64,000 nucleotides of DNA from Streptomyces sp. NBC_00443 (GCF_036014175.1 NZ_CP107917.1:1550001-1614000), one strand, 5' to 3'. Shown: positions 49,606 through 59,419, numbered from the stretch's first letter. A program made the numbers and translations. Notes: generated from the sequence alone by a model not told the origin.

Positions 49606-51990
49606 TCAGTCCTCGTGCCCGAGCTGAAGATCTCGTTCCGTACGGCCTCCGCCGGCGACCTGGAGCACGGTGGCGACCGGCGGGTAACCCGTGGCGATGA
49701 CGGTGTACTCGCCGGTGGACAGGTCGACGAACCGGAAGGTCCCGTCGGGGCCCGTGGTGAGCGTGTCCATGACGTTGCCGGCGGCGTCGAGCAGTGTCAC
49801 GCGGGCGTCCTCGACGGGCCGCCCCCCGCCCGCCCGCACGGTGCCCCGGAGCAGGGCGCCGCCGGCGAGCTCGATGTCCTGGCGGGTCTCGCGGGCCGCC
49901 TTGACGGTGACGGGGACGGCAGCCGGGCGGAAGGCCGACGCGCTCGCTGCGAGGGTGTACTCGCCGGCGACGAGTTCGGTGATGACGTAGCCGCCCTCGC
50001 GTCCGCTGCGGGTGGTGGCCACGACCTCGCCCTGCACGTTGGTGAGCGTGACCGTGGCGTCCACGGGCGTGCCGTCCGGCGTGAGCACCCTCCCGGCGAG
50101 GCGTCCGGCGCCGCCGAGGACGATGTCCAGGTCGACGGGGCGCTCGCCCACGGTCACGGTGACGGCCTGCGGCTGGTGGCCGCCCGCCGCGGCGATCATG
50201 ACGTACGACCCCGGGCCCGGCGTCGCCAGCGCGTACCGGCCGTCGTCACCGCTCGCGCCGCGCCCGACCTGCTGCCCGCCGATGTCGATGAGCGTGAGTG
50301 CCGCGCGCGGGACGACGGTCCCGTCGGGGTGCTGCACCAGGCCGCAGACGGGAACTCCGGTGGCGTACTGCGAACGGGCGGGCGGGATGGGGGCGTTCAC
50401 CGGCGCCGATTCCGCCTCCGGGGCCTGGGCGTTGTGGGACACCAGCGGTTTCTCCTTGAGGAAGAAGGCGATGAGCAGGCCCAGCACGAGCACCGGCACG
50501 AGGTACAGGAAGATCCTCGGCATGGCGTCGGCGTAGGCCTGGATGTAGTCGTCGCGCAGCGCCGGGGGCAGGGCGCGGACGAGCTGCGGAGTGATCGACT
50601 CGGGGTCGGGCAGCTCGGCGCCCGCGCGCGTGGGGAGCCGTTCGGCCAGGGCGTCGGCGAGCCGGCCGGCGAAGAGCGTGCCGAAGATGGCGGCGCCGAC
50701 GCTGCCGCCGATCTGCCGGAAGTAGTTGTTGGCACTGGTGGCGGTGCCGAGGTCGGCGGGGCGCACGGAGTTCTGCACGGCGAGGATCAGGACCGGCATC
50801 ACCATGCCGATGCCGGCGCCGAGCACGGCCATCCAGAGGCTGTAGTGCAGCCGGGGCGTGTCGACTTCGAGGCGGGACAGCAGCCACATGCCGACGGCCG
50901 AGAGCGCGCCGCCGAGCACGGTGTAGATCTTGTAGCGGCCGGTGAGGCTGATGAGTTGGCCGCACACGATCGAGGCGCCGACGATGCCGCCCATCATCGG
51001 CAGCATCAGCAGGCCCGACTCGGTGGCCGTGGCCCCGTCGACCATCTGCAGGTAGGTCGGCAGATAGCTGGCCGCGCCGAACAGGGCGACACCGGTCACC
51101 AGGCCGACCAGGCCGGTCACGTTGAAGACGGAGTCCCTGAACAGCCGCAGCGGGATGAGGGGTTCGGCGGCGAAGTGCTCGGCGACGACGAAGAGAACCG
51201 CGGCGAGAGCCGCTCCCCCGGCGAGGCCGAGGATGACGCGGGAGTCCCAGGCGTACTCGATGCCGCCCCAACTGGTCAGCAGGACCAGGCAGGTGGAGGC
51301 GGCGGCGAGCAGCAGGGAACCGAGGACGTCCAGCCGGGCCCTGGCCTTCGGCTTCGGCAGCTTCAGTACGACGGCCACGACGGCCAGGGTGACGAGGCCG
51401 AAGGGGACGTTGATGTAGAAGCACCAGCGCCAGGAGACGTGGTCCGTGAAGTAGCCGCCCAGCAGCGGGCCGGCGACCGAGGCGAGGCCGAACGCGGCGC
51501 CGATCAGGCCCATGAAGCGGCCGCGCTCCCTGGCCGGCACGATGTCCGCGATGATCGCCTGGACGCCGATCATGAGCCCGCCCGCGCCGACGCCCTGCAC
51601 CGCGCGGTAGGCGATGAGCTGGTCCATGGTCTCGGCCCGCCCGGCGAGCGCGGAGCCGACGACGAAGACGACGATCGCGAACTGGAAGACGCCCTTACGG
51701 CCGAGGAGGTCGCCGAGCTTGCCGTAGACCGGCAGTCCGACGGTGGCGGTGAGCAGGTAGGCGGTGATCGCCCAGGACATCTTGTCCAGGCCGTGCAGCT
51801 CGCCGACGATCTTCGGCAGCGCGGTGGCGACGATCATCTGCTCCAGCGCGGCCAGCAGCAGCGCGAGCATCAGTGCGAAGAAGACCAGCCGCACCCGGCG
51901 CGGGCTCAGTTGGGGCTCGGCGCCTTGGGGCGGAGCCTGTGGAGGTGGTGCGGTGACGGTTTCGTCCTGCACCAGAGTCGTGCCGCCCAC
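49606..51990 (-). CDS. DHA2-type MFS transporter with three C-terminal Cna-B/carboxypeptidase-like repeats
   Basis: A 794-residue fusion. The first ~515 residues are a 14-TM EmrB/QacA drug:H+ antiporter ([60 protein letters not shown], and [15 protein letters not shown]). Residues ~540-790 hold three repeats of ~80 residues, each with a GxV...DGTPV...A.VTL start and ending D.G.Y...GEYT..A, the carboxypeptidase regulatory-like/Cna-B beta-sandwich. The repeats are predicted to face the cell exterior. Substrate unknown. ATG 51990 has a GGAG-like leader. Confidence 0.85.
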   Translation of the reverse strand: MGGTTLVQDETVTAPPPQAPPQGAEPQLSPRRVRLVFFALMLALLLAALEQMIVATALPKIVGELHGLDKMSWAITAYLLTATVGLPVYGKLGDLLGRKGVFQFAIVVFVVGSALAGRAETMDQLIAYRAVQGVGAGGLMIGVQAIIADIVPARERGRFMGLIGAAFGLASVAGPLLGGYFTDHVSWRWCFYINVPFGLVTLAVVAVVLKLPKPKARARLDVLGSLLLAAASTCLVLLTSWGGIEYAWDSRVILGLAGGAALAAVLFVVAEHFAAEPLIPLRLFRDSVFNVTGLVGLVTGVALFGAASYLPTYLQMVDGATATESGLLMLPMMGGIVGASIVCGQLISLTGRYKIYTVLGGALSAVGMWLLSRLEVDTPRLHYSLWMAVLGAGIGMVMPVLILAVQNSVRPADLGTATSANNYFRQIGGSVGAAIFGTLFAGRLADALAERLPTRAGAELPDPESITPQLVRALPPALRDDYIQAYADAMPRIFLYLVPVLVLGLLIAFFLKEKPLVSHNAQAPEAESAPVNAPIPPARSQYATGVPVCGLVQHPDGTVVPRAALTLIDIGGQQVGRGASGDDGRYALATPGPGSYVMIAAAGGHQPQAVTVTVGERPVDLDIVLGGAGRLAGRVLTPDGTPVDATVTLTNVQGEVVATTRSGREGGYVITELVAGEYTLAASASAFRPAAVPVTVKAARETRQDIELAGGALLRGTVRAGGGRPVEDARVTLLDAAGNVMDTLTTGPDGTFRFVDLSTGEYTVIATGYPPVATVLQVAGGGRTERDLQLGHED

Positions 51991-52135
51991 GCACCGCTCC
52001 CTCGCCGTACCTGCTCACATTTCCCGCATTAGGCGACAACTACGAGCAAGCACGGCGAGTTACGGCACCGTCCCGGACACAGCGGAGATCCACTCGATCC
52101 GGTGAGGGGGCCAAGGGCCCCCGGACACCTGGAAC

Positions 52136-52579
52136 TTACTTCTCGACCTCGGTGGCGAGCTTGGCGAGCAGCTCGTCGTAGATCCGGCCGAGGCCCTTGG
52201 GCGCGAAGGTCTTCTCGAAGAAGCCGCCGATGCCGCCGGCGCCCTGCCAGGTGGTGGTGACGACGACGAGGGCCTTGCCCTCACCGGCCGGGGTGACCCG
52301 CCAGGTGGTGACCATGGAGGAGTTGCGGTCCTTCTCGACGAGCTCGCCGTCGGTGGGCTCGCTGACCTCCAGGAGGCAGTCGCGCACACGCTTGCTGGTG
52401 GCCTGGAGCTTCCAGTGGACGAGGGTGCCCTCGCCGTCGCCGCCCTCGCGCACCTCGTACTCGCTGAAGTGCCCGGGCAGCAGCTTCTGCCGCGTACCGC
52501 TGTAGTCGGCGAGGGCGTCGAACACCTTCTCCGCGTCCGCCGCGACGACCCGCTCCGTAGTGGCCTCGACCTGCGCCAT
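52136..52579 (-). CDS. SRPBCC family protein
   Basis: A 147-residue START/polyketide-cyclase-fold protein (VVAADAEKVFDALADYSGTR, GTLVHWKLQATSKRVRDCLL, MVTTWRVTPAGEGKALVVVT). It binds hydrophobic ligands in other members; the ligand is unknown. ATG 52579 follows CTGGAGGAAGTCA. It diverges from the radical-SAM gene, sharing a ~190-bp promoter region. Confidence 0.82.
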   Translation of the reverse strand: MAQVEATTERVVAADAEKVFDALADYSGTRQKLLPGHFSEYEVREGGDGEGTLVHWKLQATSKRVRDCLLEVSEPTDGELVEKDRNSSMVTTWRVTPAGEGKALVVVTTTWQGAGGIGGFFEKTFAPKGLGRIYDELLAKLATEVEK

Positions 52580-52727
52580 TGACTTCCTCCAGGACCTGAA
52601 TTCTCGGGGATTGGAGCAAGCCAACCACCCCGCTGCCGGACCGCCCAAATCGGGGTCCCGATCAGCTCTCCGAAGCGATCGCACAGTGACCGAAAACGAA
52701 GCCCGGGGATAGGTCGCACGATCAAGG

Positions 52728-52739
52728 GAACATGTGTTC
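52728..52739 (+). promoter_or_regulatory. Perfect LexA (SOS) box
   Basis: GAACATGTGTTC is a perfect 12-bp palindrome and matches the Gram-positive SOS box GAAC-N4-GTTC. It lies 33 bp upstream of the radical-SAM start and directly precedes a -10-like TATTCT (52740-52745), so LexA binding would block the promoter. No other match to GAAC-N4-GTTC was noticed in the gaps I read. Confidence 0.7.
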
Positions 52740-52771
52740 TATTCTGGGGGCAGTGCTACCGAGGAGGCCTC

Positions 52772-53815
52772 ATGCGCTGGGAGAACCTCACCCTGGAGTC
52801 CGACCACAGCCGTGCCGACTCCGCGCTGTTCGGCGCGGACGCGGTGGTCACCCGTACCTTCGACACGCCCGAATTCGCCGGGATCACGTTCCACGAGATC
52901 CGGGCCCGCTCGATCCTGAACCGGGTGCCGGGCGCCTCGCGCATGCCCTTCGAGTGGACGGTCAACCCCTATCGGGGCTGCTCGCACGCGTGCGTGTACT
53001 GCTTCGCCCGCAAGACCCACAGCTATCTGGACCTGGACACGGGCCTCGGCTTCGACTCCCAGATCGTGGTCAAGGTGAACGCGCCTGAGCTGCTGCGCCG
53101 CCAGCTCGGCTCGCGCCGCTGGCAGGGCGATCACATAGCGATGGGCACGAACGTCGACTGCTACCAGCGCGCGGAGGGCCGCTATCGCCTGATGCCGGGC
53201 ATCCTCGCCGCCCTGCGCGATCATGCCAACCCGTACTCGATCCTCACCAAGGGCACGCTGATCCTGCGCGACCTGGAGCTGCTGAAGCAGTCCGCCGAGG
53301 TGACGGACGTCGGCGTCTCCGTCTCCGTCGGCTTCACCGACCCCGAGCTGTGGCGCACCGTGGAGCCGGGCACACCCGCTCCCGAACGCCGCCTGGACGT
53401 CGTCCGGACGCTGACCGAGCACGGACTCGACTGCGGTGTGCTGATGGCGCCGGTGATCCCGTTCCTCAGCGATCACCCGGCCCAACTGCGGGCCACCGTG
53501 CGGGCGATCGCCGCCTCCGGGGCCACCTCGGTCATGCCGCTGGTACTGCATCTGCGGCCCGGGGCACGCGAGTGGTTCATGGCCTGGCTCGGCCGGGAGC
53601 ATCCGCATCTGGTGCGGCGGTACGAGCGGCTGTACGCGGACGGCGCCTACGCGCCGAAGTGGTACCAGCGCCGGGTCACCCGTCAGGTGCACGACCTGGC
53701 GCAGGAGTACGGGATAGGCCCCACGCGCGCGGGGACGGCCCGGCGGATCCGCGAGCCGGAGCCTGCCCCTGCCGGGCACATGCCGTCCGAACCGACCCAG
53801 CTCTCGCTGATCTGA
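52772..53815 (+). CDS. Rv2578c-family radical SAM protein (spore photoproduct lyase-like)
   Basis: A 347-residue radical SAM enzyme. The CxxxCxxC cluster motif is GCSHACVYCFARKTH (~res 70-84); NPYRGC before it and WYQRRVTRQVHDLAQEYGI near the end fit the Rv2578c family. Members resemble spore photoproduct lyase, which repairs UV-induced DNA dimers; this one's substrate is unknown. ATG 52772 follows GAGGAGGCCTC. A LexA box lies upstream, so it is likely part of the DNA-damage response. Confidence 0.85.
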   Translation: MRWENLTLESDHSRADSALFGADAVVTRTFDTPEFAGITFHEIRARSILNRVPGASRMPFEWTVNPYRGCSHACVYCFARKTHSYLDLDTGLGFDSQIVVKVNAPELLRRQLGSRRWQGDHIAMGTNVDCYQRAEGRYRLMPGILAALRDHANPYSILTKGTLILRDLELLKQSAEVTDVGVSVSVGFTDPELWRTVEPGTPAPERRLDVVRTLTEHGLDCGVLMAPVIPFLSDHPAQLRATVRAIAASGATSVMPLVLHLRPGAREWFMAWLGREHPHLVRRYERLYADGAYAPKWYQRRVTRQVHDLAQEYGIGPTRAGTARRIREPEPAPAGHMPSEPTQLSLI

Positions 53816-53973
53816 GAGCCTCGCCGGCATGGGAGCGCGCCTCTCGGCCCAATCTCTCGGCCCAATAGGGTCAAGTCTCGCCCGAAGCGGTTCTTCCAGA
53901 CGTCCATTCCGGGATGAATGCGGCCGGGATCGTGGCCTTCGCGGTCCCGCACCCTCCGTCCTGGGAGGACCCC

Positions 53974-55551
53974 ATGGGAAGACGCGCAGCCGTGCTGTGC
54001 GGCGCCGCCGTCGTCATGGCCGCAACCGTCACGGCCGTCCCCGCCGGAGCGAGCGCCACCGACAACGCGGACACCTTCAAGACCACACCCCTGACCTGGA
54101 AGAAGTGCGGCAACACGAAGTACCCGACGCTGCAGTGCGCGTCCCTCGACGTGCCGCTCGACCACACCGAACCGCACGGACGGCAGATCACCCTCGCGCT
54201 GTCCCGCGTCCCGCACACCGCGAAGAAGTACCAGGGCCCGCTGCTGGTCAACCCCGGCGGCCCCGGCGGCAGCGGTCTCACGCTCGCCGGATTCGTCGCG
54301 TCCGCACTGCCCAAGGCGGTGGCGGCACAGTACGACGTCATCGGCTTCGACCCGCGCGGCGTCGGCAGGAGCAAGCCCGCCGTCAACTGCAAGCCCGGCC
54401 ACTTCGCCCCGGTGCGACCGAACTCCGTGCCGAGCACACCGTGGATCGAGCGGGCCAACCTGCTGCGCGCCAAGTCCTTCGCGCAGGCCTGCGGCAAGAA
54501 GTACGCGGACGTGTTGCCGCACCTCAACACCGTGAGCGCCGTGCGCGACATGGACCTCATCCGCGCGGCTCTCGGGGCGCGGCAGATCAACTACTTCGGC
54601 TACTCGTACGGCACCTACCTCGGCGCGGTCTACGCCAAGCTCTTCCCGCAGCGGGTGCGGCGCGCGGCCCTCGACTCCGTCGTCGACCCCACCGGGGTCT
54701 GGTACGAGGCCAACCTCGCGCAGGACGTCGCCTTCGACGACCGGCACCGCGCGTTCCTGGCGTGGGTCGCCAAGTACGACCGGACGTACGGGCTCGGCAC
54801 CGATCCGTCGCGGGTCGAGGCCGCCTGGTACCGGATGCGGGCGGCCCTGGCCAGGACGCCGGCCGGCGAGAAGGTGGGCGCCTCCGAGCTGGAGGACACC
54901 TTCCTGCCCGGCGGCTACTACAACGGGTACTGGCCCTACCTCGCCGAGGCGTTCGCCGCGTATGTGAACGACGGGAACGCCGACCCGCTGGTGGAGGCGT
55001 ACGAGAAGTTCGGCGCCGCAGACGCGGCCGACGAGAACAGCTACAGCATCTACGCCTCCGTGCAGTGCCGGGACGCCGCCTGGTCCCGCGACTGGCAGCA
55101 GTGGCGGACGGACAACTGGTCCGTGCATGCGAAGGCACCCTTCATGACCTGGAACAACGCCTGGTACAACGCGCCGTGTGCCTTCTGGCCGAAGGACCCG
55201 CTCCCCTCGGTGAGCATCGCCAACAGCAAGGTGCCACCGGTGCTGCTGTTCCAGTCGACCGACGACGCGGCCACCCCGTACCAGGGCGCCGTCACGGTGC
55301 ACCGGCAGCTGGCCCGCTCCAGTCTGGTGGTCGAGCGGGGCGGCGGCAACCACGCCGTCACGCTGGGCGGGAACTCCTGCCTGGACAAGCACCTCGCGGC
55401 CTACCTCGCGGACGGCACGGTGCCGCGCGGCGCGGGTGAGGTCGACGCGGTGTGCGAGGCGCGGCCCGACCCGAAGCCGCTGAGCTCCAAGGTGGCGTCG
55501 GCGGCGGCGCGCGGCGCCGAACTGCATCGGCTGGTCGGCTTCCGCCACTGA
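53974..55551 (+). CDS. Secreted tripeptidyl aminopeptidase-like alpha/beta hydrolase
   Basis: A 525-residue exported protease of the S33-like Streptomyces Tap/SlpD/SlpE family. Signal peptide: MGRRAAVLCGAAVVMAATVT then AVPAGASA. Catalytic Ser sits in INYFGYSYGTYLGAVYAKLF; oxyanion region GPLLVNPGGPGGSGLTLAGF; acid in STDDAATPYQGA; His in GGGNHAVTLGG. It removes tripeptides from the N-terminus of extracellular proteins in known members. ATG 53974 has GGGAGG five bases upstream. A short 13-bp tandem repeat lies in its 5' gap. Confidence 0.86.
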   Translation: MGRRAAVLCGAAVVMAATVTAVPAGASATDNADTFKTTPLTWKKCGNTKYPTLQCASLDVPLDHTEPHGRQITLALSRVPHTAKKYQGPLLVNPGGPGGSGLTLAGFVASALPKAVAAQYDVIGFDPRGVGRSKPAVNCKPGHFAPVRPNSVPSTPWIERANLLRAKSFAQACGKKYADVLPHLNTVSAVRDMDLIRAALGARQINYFGYSYGTYLGAVYAKLFPQRVRRAALDSVVDPTGVWYEANLAQDVAFDDRHRAFLAWVAKYDRTYGLGTDPSRVEAAWYRMRAALARTPAGEKVGASELEDTFLPGGYYNGYWPYLAEAFAAYVNDGNADPLVEAYEKFGAADAADENSYSIYASVQCRDAAWSRDWQQWRTDNWSVHAKAPFMTWNNAWYNAPCAFWPKDPLPSVSIANSKVPPVLLFQSTDDAATPYQGAVTVHRQLARSSLVVERGGGNHAVTLGGNSCLDKHLAAYLADGTVPRGAGEVDAVCEARPDPKPLSSKVASAAARGAELHRLVGFRH

Positions 55552-55626
55552 GCGCTTGAGCACCGGTCACCGATCGCCTGACGGTCCGTCGGGGGCGTTG
55601 TCAGACCCATGGTCCACCATGGACGC

Positions 55627-56025
55627 ATGAGTGAGCTGACCAGGATTCCCGCCCCCGACGGGGTCGCCCCCGCCGCCCAGTACACGCATGTCGTGCTCGG
55701 CACCGGCCGCTTCGTCGCCGTCTCCGGACAGCTCGCCCTGGACGAGGACGGCAAGCTGGTCGGCGAGGGCGACCCCGAGGCCCAGGCCCGCCAGGTCTTC
55801 GAGAACCTGAAGCGCTGCCTGGCCGCGGCCGGCGCGACCTTCGACGATGTCATCAAGCTCACCTACTTCGTCACCGACATGGCACACATGCCCGCCCTCC
55901 GCACGGCCCGGGCCGGGCACATACCCGACGACCGGCTGCCGGCCGCGTCGGCGGTCCAGGTCGCCGGACTGGTACGCCCGGAGTTCCTGATGGAGGTCGA
56001 GGCCTTCGCGGTGCTGCCGGGTTGA
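55627..56025 (+). CDS. RidA family enamine/imine deaminase
   Basis: A 132-residue YjgF/YER057c/RidA fold: SELTRIPAPDGVAPAAQYTH, VSGQLALDEDGKLVGEGDPE, FENLKRCLAAAGATFDDVIK, LTYFVTDMAHMPALRT and the C-terminal FLMEVEAFAVLPG. RidA enzymes clear reactive enamines from PLP enzymes. The ATG at 55627 is preferred over the one at 55609 because it starts the conserved family region. Overlap of three-four bases with the next frame is not used; the GNAT gene starts 42 bp later. Confidence 0.82.
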   Translation: MSELTRIPAPDGVAPAAQYTHVVLGTGRFVAVSGQLALDEDGKLVGEGDPEAQARQVFENLKRCLAAAGATFDDVIKLTYFVTDMAHMPALRTARAGHIPDDRLPAASAVQVAGLVRPEFLMEVEAFAVLPG

Positions 56026-56066
56026 CCAGGGGCGGGCCGGGTCGCGGGTGGGGCTACGGTGCCGTC

Positions 56067-56600
56067 ATGGATGACGACGGCATACGGATCCGCCCCATGA
56101 CCCTGGCCGACTGCGACCGCGTCGCCGAGATCCGCGTCGGCGGCTGGCGGACCGCCTACCAGGGCCTGATCCCGCAGTCGTACCTGGACGCCCTGGATGT
56201 GGCCCAGGACGGCGGACGCCGCCGCGCCCACTGCTCGCAGGCCGACGGCAGCGTGGTCGACCTCGTCGCCGAGCAGGGCGGCCGGATCGTCGGCTGGGTC
56301 TGCCACGGTCCGTACCGTGACGGCGAAGTGCGCACCGAAGACGTCGAGTTGTACGCCATCTACGTGGACTCCGGGCAGTACGGCACCGGCATCGGGCAGT
56401 CCCTGCTCCAGGAGTCGGTACGCCGTTGCACGGCCGCCGGACATGCCCGCATGCTCCTGTGGGTCCTCAAGGACAACGCCCGCGCCCGGCGCTTCTACGA
56501 ACGGGGCGGCTTCCGGGCGGACGGGGCCGAGGAGCCCTTCGAGGTGGACGGCGTCGAGGTGCCCGAGGTGCGGTACGCACGGGCGCTGGGGGCCGGCTGA
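56067..56600 (+). CDS. GNAT family N-acetyltransferase
   Basis: A 177-residue acetyltransferase: IRIRPMTLADCDRVAEIRVG, VELYAIYVDSGQYGTGIGQS (acetyl-CoA-binding Q/RxxGxG/A motif) and DNARARRFYERGGFRADG. Substrate unknown. I chose ATG 56067; the earlier start at 56022 adds a Gly-rich extension without homology. Convergent with the HEAT-repeat gene (36-bp gap). Confidence 0.82.
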   Translation: MDDDGIRIRPMTLADCDRVAEIRVGGWRTAYQGLIPQSYLDALDVAQDGGRRRAHCSQADGSVVDLVAEQGGRIVGWVCHGPYRDGEVRTEDVELYAIYVDSGQYGTGIGQSLLQESVRRCTAAGHARMLLWVLKDNARARRFYERGGFRADGAEEPFEVDGVEVPEVRYARALGAG

Positions 56601-56636
56601 CGGGGCGGCCACGCTGTCGCGAGCCGGCGCGTTGCC

Positions 56637-57212
56637 TCACCGCTGGTGAGGGATGCGTGCCAGCGCCCGTACTGCCGCCTCCGCGAGGGTCGGGTGGGCC
56701 AGAGCCTCGTTCAGGATGCGTCTGGCCCGGGTGTCACCGAGGGTGCCGAGGCCGTCCACACAGGCGAGGGCCACGCGGCGGTAGGGGTCGTGCGGGCGCA
56801 GGCGTCGCTCCAGGGTGGTGATCAGGGCGGGCACGGCCTCGGGGGCACGCAGTTCGACCAGGAGCCGGACCGGGTGCAGGGCGTAGGCGACGCGCAGTTC
56901 GTTGGTGGCGAGGGCGGCGGCAGCGCGGGCGGTGCGCGGGTCGCCGAGACGGGCGAGGGCGTGAGCGGCGGAGGCGCAGCGCTGCGGGTCGCGGTGGTTG
57001 AGAAGCAGGACGAGGGACTCGAAGGCCCGCCGGTCCCCGGCGAGGCCCAGCCGGAACGCGGCCAACTCCCTGGCCCACAGCGGCTGCCCCGGCGCGGTGA
57101 GCACGTCGGCCAGTTCACCCAGGTCTTCGGTCGTCACGAGGCGGTCGTACGCGGCCGGCGCACCGGACTCCTGCCGTAAGCGCTCCGTGAGTGATCGCAA
57201 CTCTTCGTCCAT
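56637..57212 (-). CDS. HEAT-repeat protein with a TTA codon
   Basis: A 191-residue all-helical protein with about five HEAT-like repeats (PLWARELAAFRLGLAGDRRA, CASAAHALARLGDPRTARAA, ALHPVRLLVELRAPEAVPAL, ALACVDGLGTLGDTRARRIL). HEAT repeats mediate protein binding; the partner is unknown. Leu12 is TTA (57177-57179), near the N-terminus, so translation may need bldA tRNA. Start ATG 57212. A ~400-bp stretch without genes lies between it and the divergent 3HCDH gene. Confidence 0.75.
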   Translation of the reverse strand: MDEELRSLTERLRQESGAPAAYDRLVTTEDLGELADVLTAPGQPLWARELAAFRLGLAGDRRAFESLVLLLNHRDPQRCASAAHALARLGDPRTARAAAALATNELRVAYALHPVRLLVELRAPEAVPALITTLERRLRPHDPYRRVALACVDGLGTLGDTRARRILNEALAHPTLAEAAVRALARIPHQR

Positions 57213-57376
57213 GAAGGCGAGCGTATGCAAGCGGCTCGCTTCCCGGGACCTACATCACAAAGACGGGGGCTGGCGCGCTCGTTACCCACCGGTTAAGCTC
57301 ATACGAGCGAGTCACCCACTCGCAGATTTACTTGCAGCGGCCTGGTGACGCAGCCGCCGCGAGTGTTGGTCGGTTC

Positions 57377-57391
57377 GGTACATCGTGTACC
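57377..57391. promoter_or_regulatory. Palindromic operator candidate upstream of 3HCDH
   Basis: GGTACA-TCG-TGTACC is a perfect inverted repeat (6-bp arms, three-base spacer) in the 400-bp gene-free region between the HEAT-repeat and 3HCDH genes. It lies 223 bp before the 3HCDH start, so a promoter and long leader are likely. It could be a site for the nearby TetR regulator, which is inference. No other coding sequence is seen in the gap. Confidence 0.4.
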
Positions 57392-57613
57392 TCAGTACGA
57401 CTCGGCTCCGGGACAGGGCCGGTCGGATCCTCCGTTCCCCGGGGCGTGTGCACGCCCCTCGGCGACGGCACCGGGCGTGTGCGCCAGTAGCCCGGCAACA
57501 CCCGCACTCACTCCTCTTCGCACCCGGTGCGCTCTCGGTTCGGCCCCAGTCGGGCTGGGCTCGGCGCACCCGGGCGCGCTCCCAGTCGTCACCCTCATTC
57601 CTGGAGTCCCGCG

Positions 57614-59419
57614 ATGGCCACTCCCCTGTCCGACACCCCTCTGTCCCCGCTGAAGACCGTTGCCGTCGTCGGCCTCGGCACCATGGGCACCGGCATCGCC
57701 GAGGTCCTCGCCAAGGCCGGTCGCGATGTCGTCGGCATCGACATCAGCGAGGCCGCGACCGCCACGGCCGTCGCCGCCCTGGAGTCCTCGACCGCCCGCG
57801 CCGTGGAGCGCGGCAAGCTCACCGAGGACCAGCGCACGGACGCCCTCGCCCGCGTCCGCACCTCCACCGACCTGCGCGCCGCGGCCGACGCGGACCTGGT
57901 CATCGAGGTGGCGCCGGAGTCGTACGAGATCAAGCAGCAGATCTTCCGCGAGCTGGACGGGATCGTGCGCCCCGAGACGATCCTGGCGACCGGCACCAAC
58001 GCCCTCTCCGTCACGCGGCTGGCCGCCGACTCGTCCCGCCCGGAGCGGGTTCTCGGTCTGCACTTCTTCAACCCGGCGCCCGCGATGCGGCTGGTCGAGG
58101 TCGTCTCCTCGGTGCTGACCGCGCCGACCGCCGTCTCCGCGGTCACCAACCTCGCCCTGGACCTCGGCAAGGAGCCCGTCGCGGTGGGTGACCGGCCCGG
58201 ATTCGTCGCCGACGGGCTGCTGTTCGGCTACCTCAACCAGGCGGCCGCGATGTACGAGGCGAAGTACGCCTCCCGCGAGGACATCGACGCCGCGATGCGG
58301 CTGGGCTGCGGACTGCCGATGGGCCCGCTGGCGCTGCTCGACCTGATCGGCGTCGACACGGCGCGCACGGTCCTGGACGCCATGTACACCGAGTCCCGCG
58401 ACCGGCTGCACGCCCCCGCGCCGATCCTCAAGCAGCTCAGCGAGGCGGGCCTGACGGGCCGTAAGTCGGGCCGCGGCTTCTACACGTACGAGGCGCCGGG
58501 CAGCGCCACCGTCGTGCGGGACGCGCTGACGCCGCTGGACGGCGCCGCCCTCACGCCGGGCCGCGAGGTCCGCTCGGTCGGAGTCGCGGGCTCCGGCACC
58601 ATGGCGTCCGGGATCGCGGAGGTCTTCGCCAAGGCCGGCTACGAGGTCGTGCTCGCCGCCCGCAGCGAGGAGAAGGCGCAGACCGCGAAGGCCCGTATCG
58701 GCAAGTCCCTTTCTCGCTCGGTCGACAAGGGCCGGATGACTGCCGAGGTCGCCGCGCAGACCCTGGACCGGATCACCGCGGCGGGTTCGTACGACGCGTT
58801 CGCCGACGTCGATCTGGCCGTCGAGGCCGTCGCCGAGGACCTGGAGATCAAGCGGCAGCTGTTCGCGACGCTGGACAAGGTCTGCAAGCCGGGCGCGGTG
58901 CTGGCCACCACCACCTCCTCGCTGCCCGTCGTCGCCTGTGCCCGCGCCACCTCGCGTCCGCAGGACGTGATCGGCATGCACTTCTTCAACCCGGCGCCGG
59001 CCATGAAGCTGGTCGAGGTCGTCCGCACGGTCCTGACGGGCGACGACGTCCACGCGACGGTCCGCGAGGTCTGCGGCCGGATCAGGAAGCACGCCGTGGA
59101 CTGCGGTGACCGGGCCGGATTCATCGTGAACGCGCTGCTGTTCCCGTACCTGAACAACGCGATCAAGATGGTGCAGGAGCACTACGCGACGCTCGACGAC
59201 ATCGACGCGGCGATGAAGCTGGGCGGCGGCTACCCGATGGGGCCGTTCGAGCTGCTGGACGTCGTCGGGCTCGACGTGTCCCTCGCGATCGAGAAGGTCC
59301 TGCACCGCGAGTTCCGCGACCCGGGCCTGGCTCCGGCGCCGCTGCTGGAGCACCTGGTGGCCGCGGGCTGCCTCGGCCGCAAGACGGGCCGTGGCTTCCG
59401 CGAATATGCCCGGCGCTGA
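57614..59419 (+). CDS. Tandem 3-hydroxyacyl-CoA (3-hydroxybutyryl-CoA) dehydrogenase
   Basis: A 601-residue protein made of two homologous 3HCDH units. Unit 1 (~1-300): NAD motif VVGLGTMGTGIAEVLAKAG, LHFFNPAPAMRLVEVV, and a C-terminal domain GCGLPMGPLALLDLIGVD. Unit 2 (~315-601): VAGSGTMASGIAEVFAKAG, MHFFNPAPAMKLVEVV, GGGYPMGPFELLDVVGLD. It probably makes acetoacetyl-CoA interconvert with (S)-3-hydroxybutyryl-CoA, the step before crotonyl-CoA in the ethylmalonyl-CoA pathway, matching the ccr and meaA genes nearby. ATG 57614 follows GGAG. Confidence 0.85.
   Translation: MATPLSDTPLSPLKTVAVVGLGTMGTGIAEVLAKAGRDVVGIDISEAATATAVAALESSTARAVERGKLTEDQRTDALARVRTSTDLRAAADADLVIEVAPESYEIKQQIFRELDGIVRPETILATGTNALSVTRLAADSSRPERVLGLHFFNPAPAMRLVEVVSSVLTAPTAVSAVTNLALDLGKEPVAVGDRPGFVADGLLFGYLNQAAAMYEAKYASREDIDAAMRLGCGLPMGPLALLDLIGVDTARTVLDAMYTESRDRLHAPAPILKQLSEAGLTGRKSGRGFYTYEAPGSATVVRDALTPLDGAALTPGREVRSVGVAGSGTMASGIAEVFAKAGYEVVLAARSEEKAQTAKARIGKSLSRSVDKGRMTAEVAAQTLDRITAAGSYDAFADVDLAVEAVAEDLEIKRQLFATLDKVCKPGAVLATTTSSLPVVACARATSRPQDVIGMHFFNPAPAMKLVEVVRTVLTGDDVHATVREVCGRIRKHAVDCGDRAGFIVNALLFPYLNNAIKMVQEHYATLDDIDAAMKLGGGYPMGPFELLDVVGLDVSLAIEKVLHREFRDPGLAPAPLLEHLVAAGCLGRKTGRGFREYARR

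Noticed and set aside
49615..52032. 805-codon plus-strand frame
   Set aside because: Antisense of the MFS fusion gene; composition is repetitive Gly/Glu/Arg with no domain.
57345..57653. Small ORF in the gap before 3HCDH
   Set aside because: Pro-rich, overlaps the 3HCDH start in another frame and has no supported ribosome-binding site.
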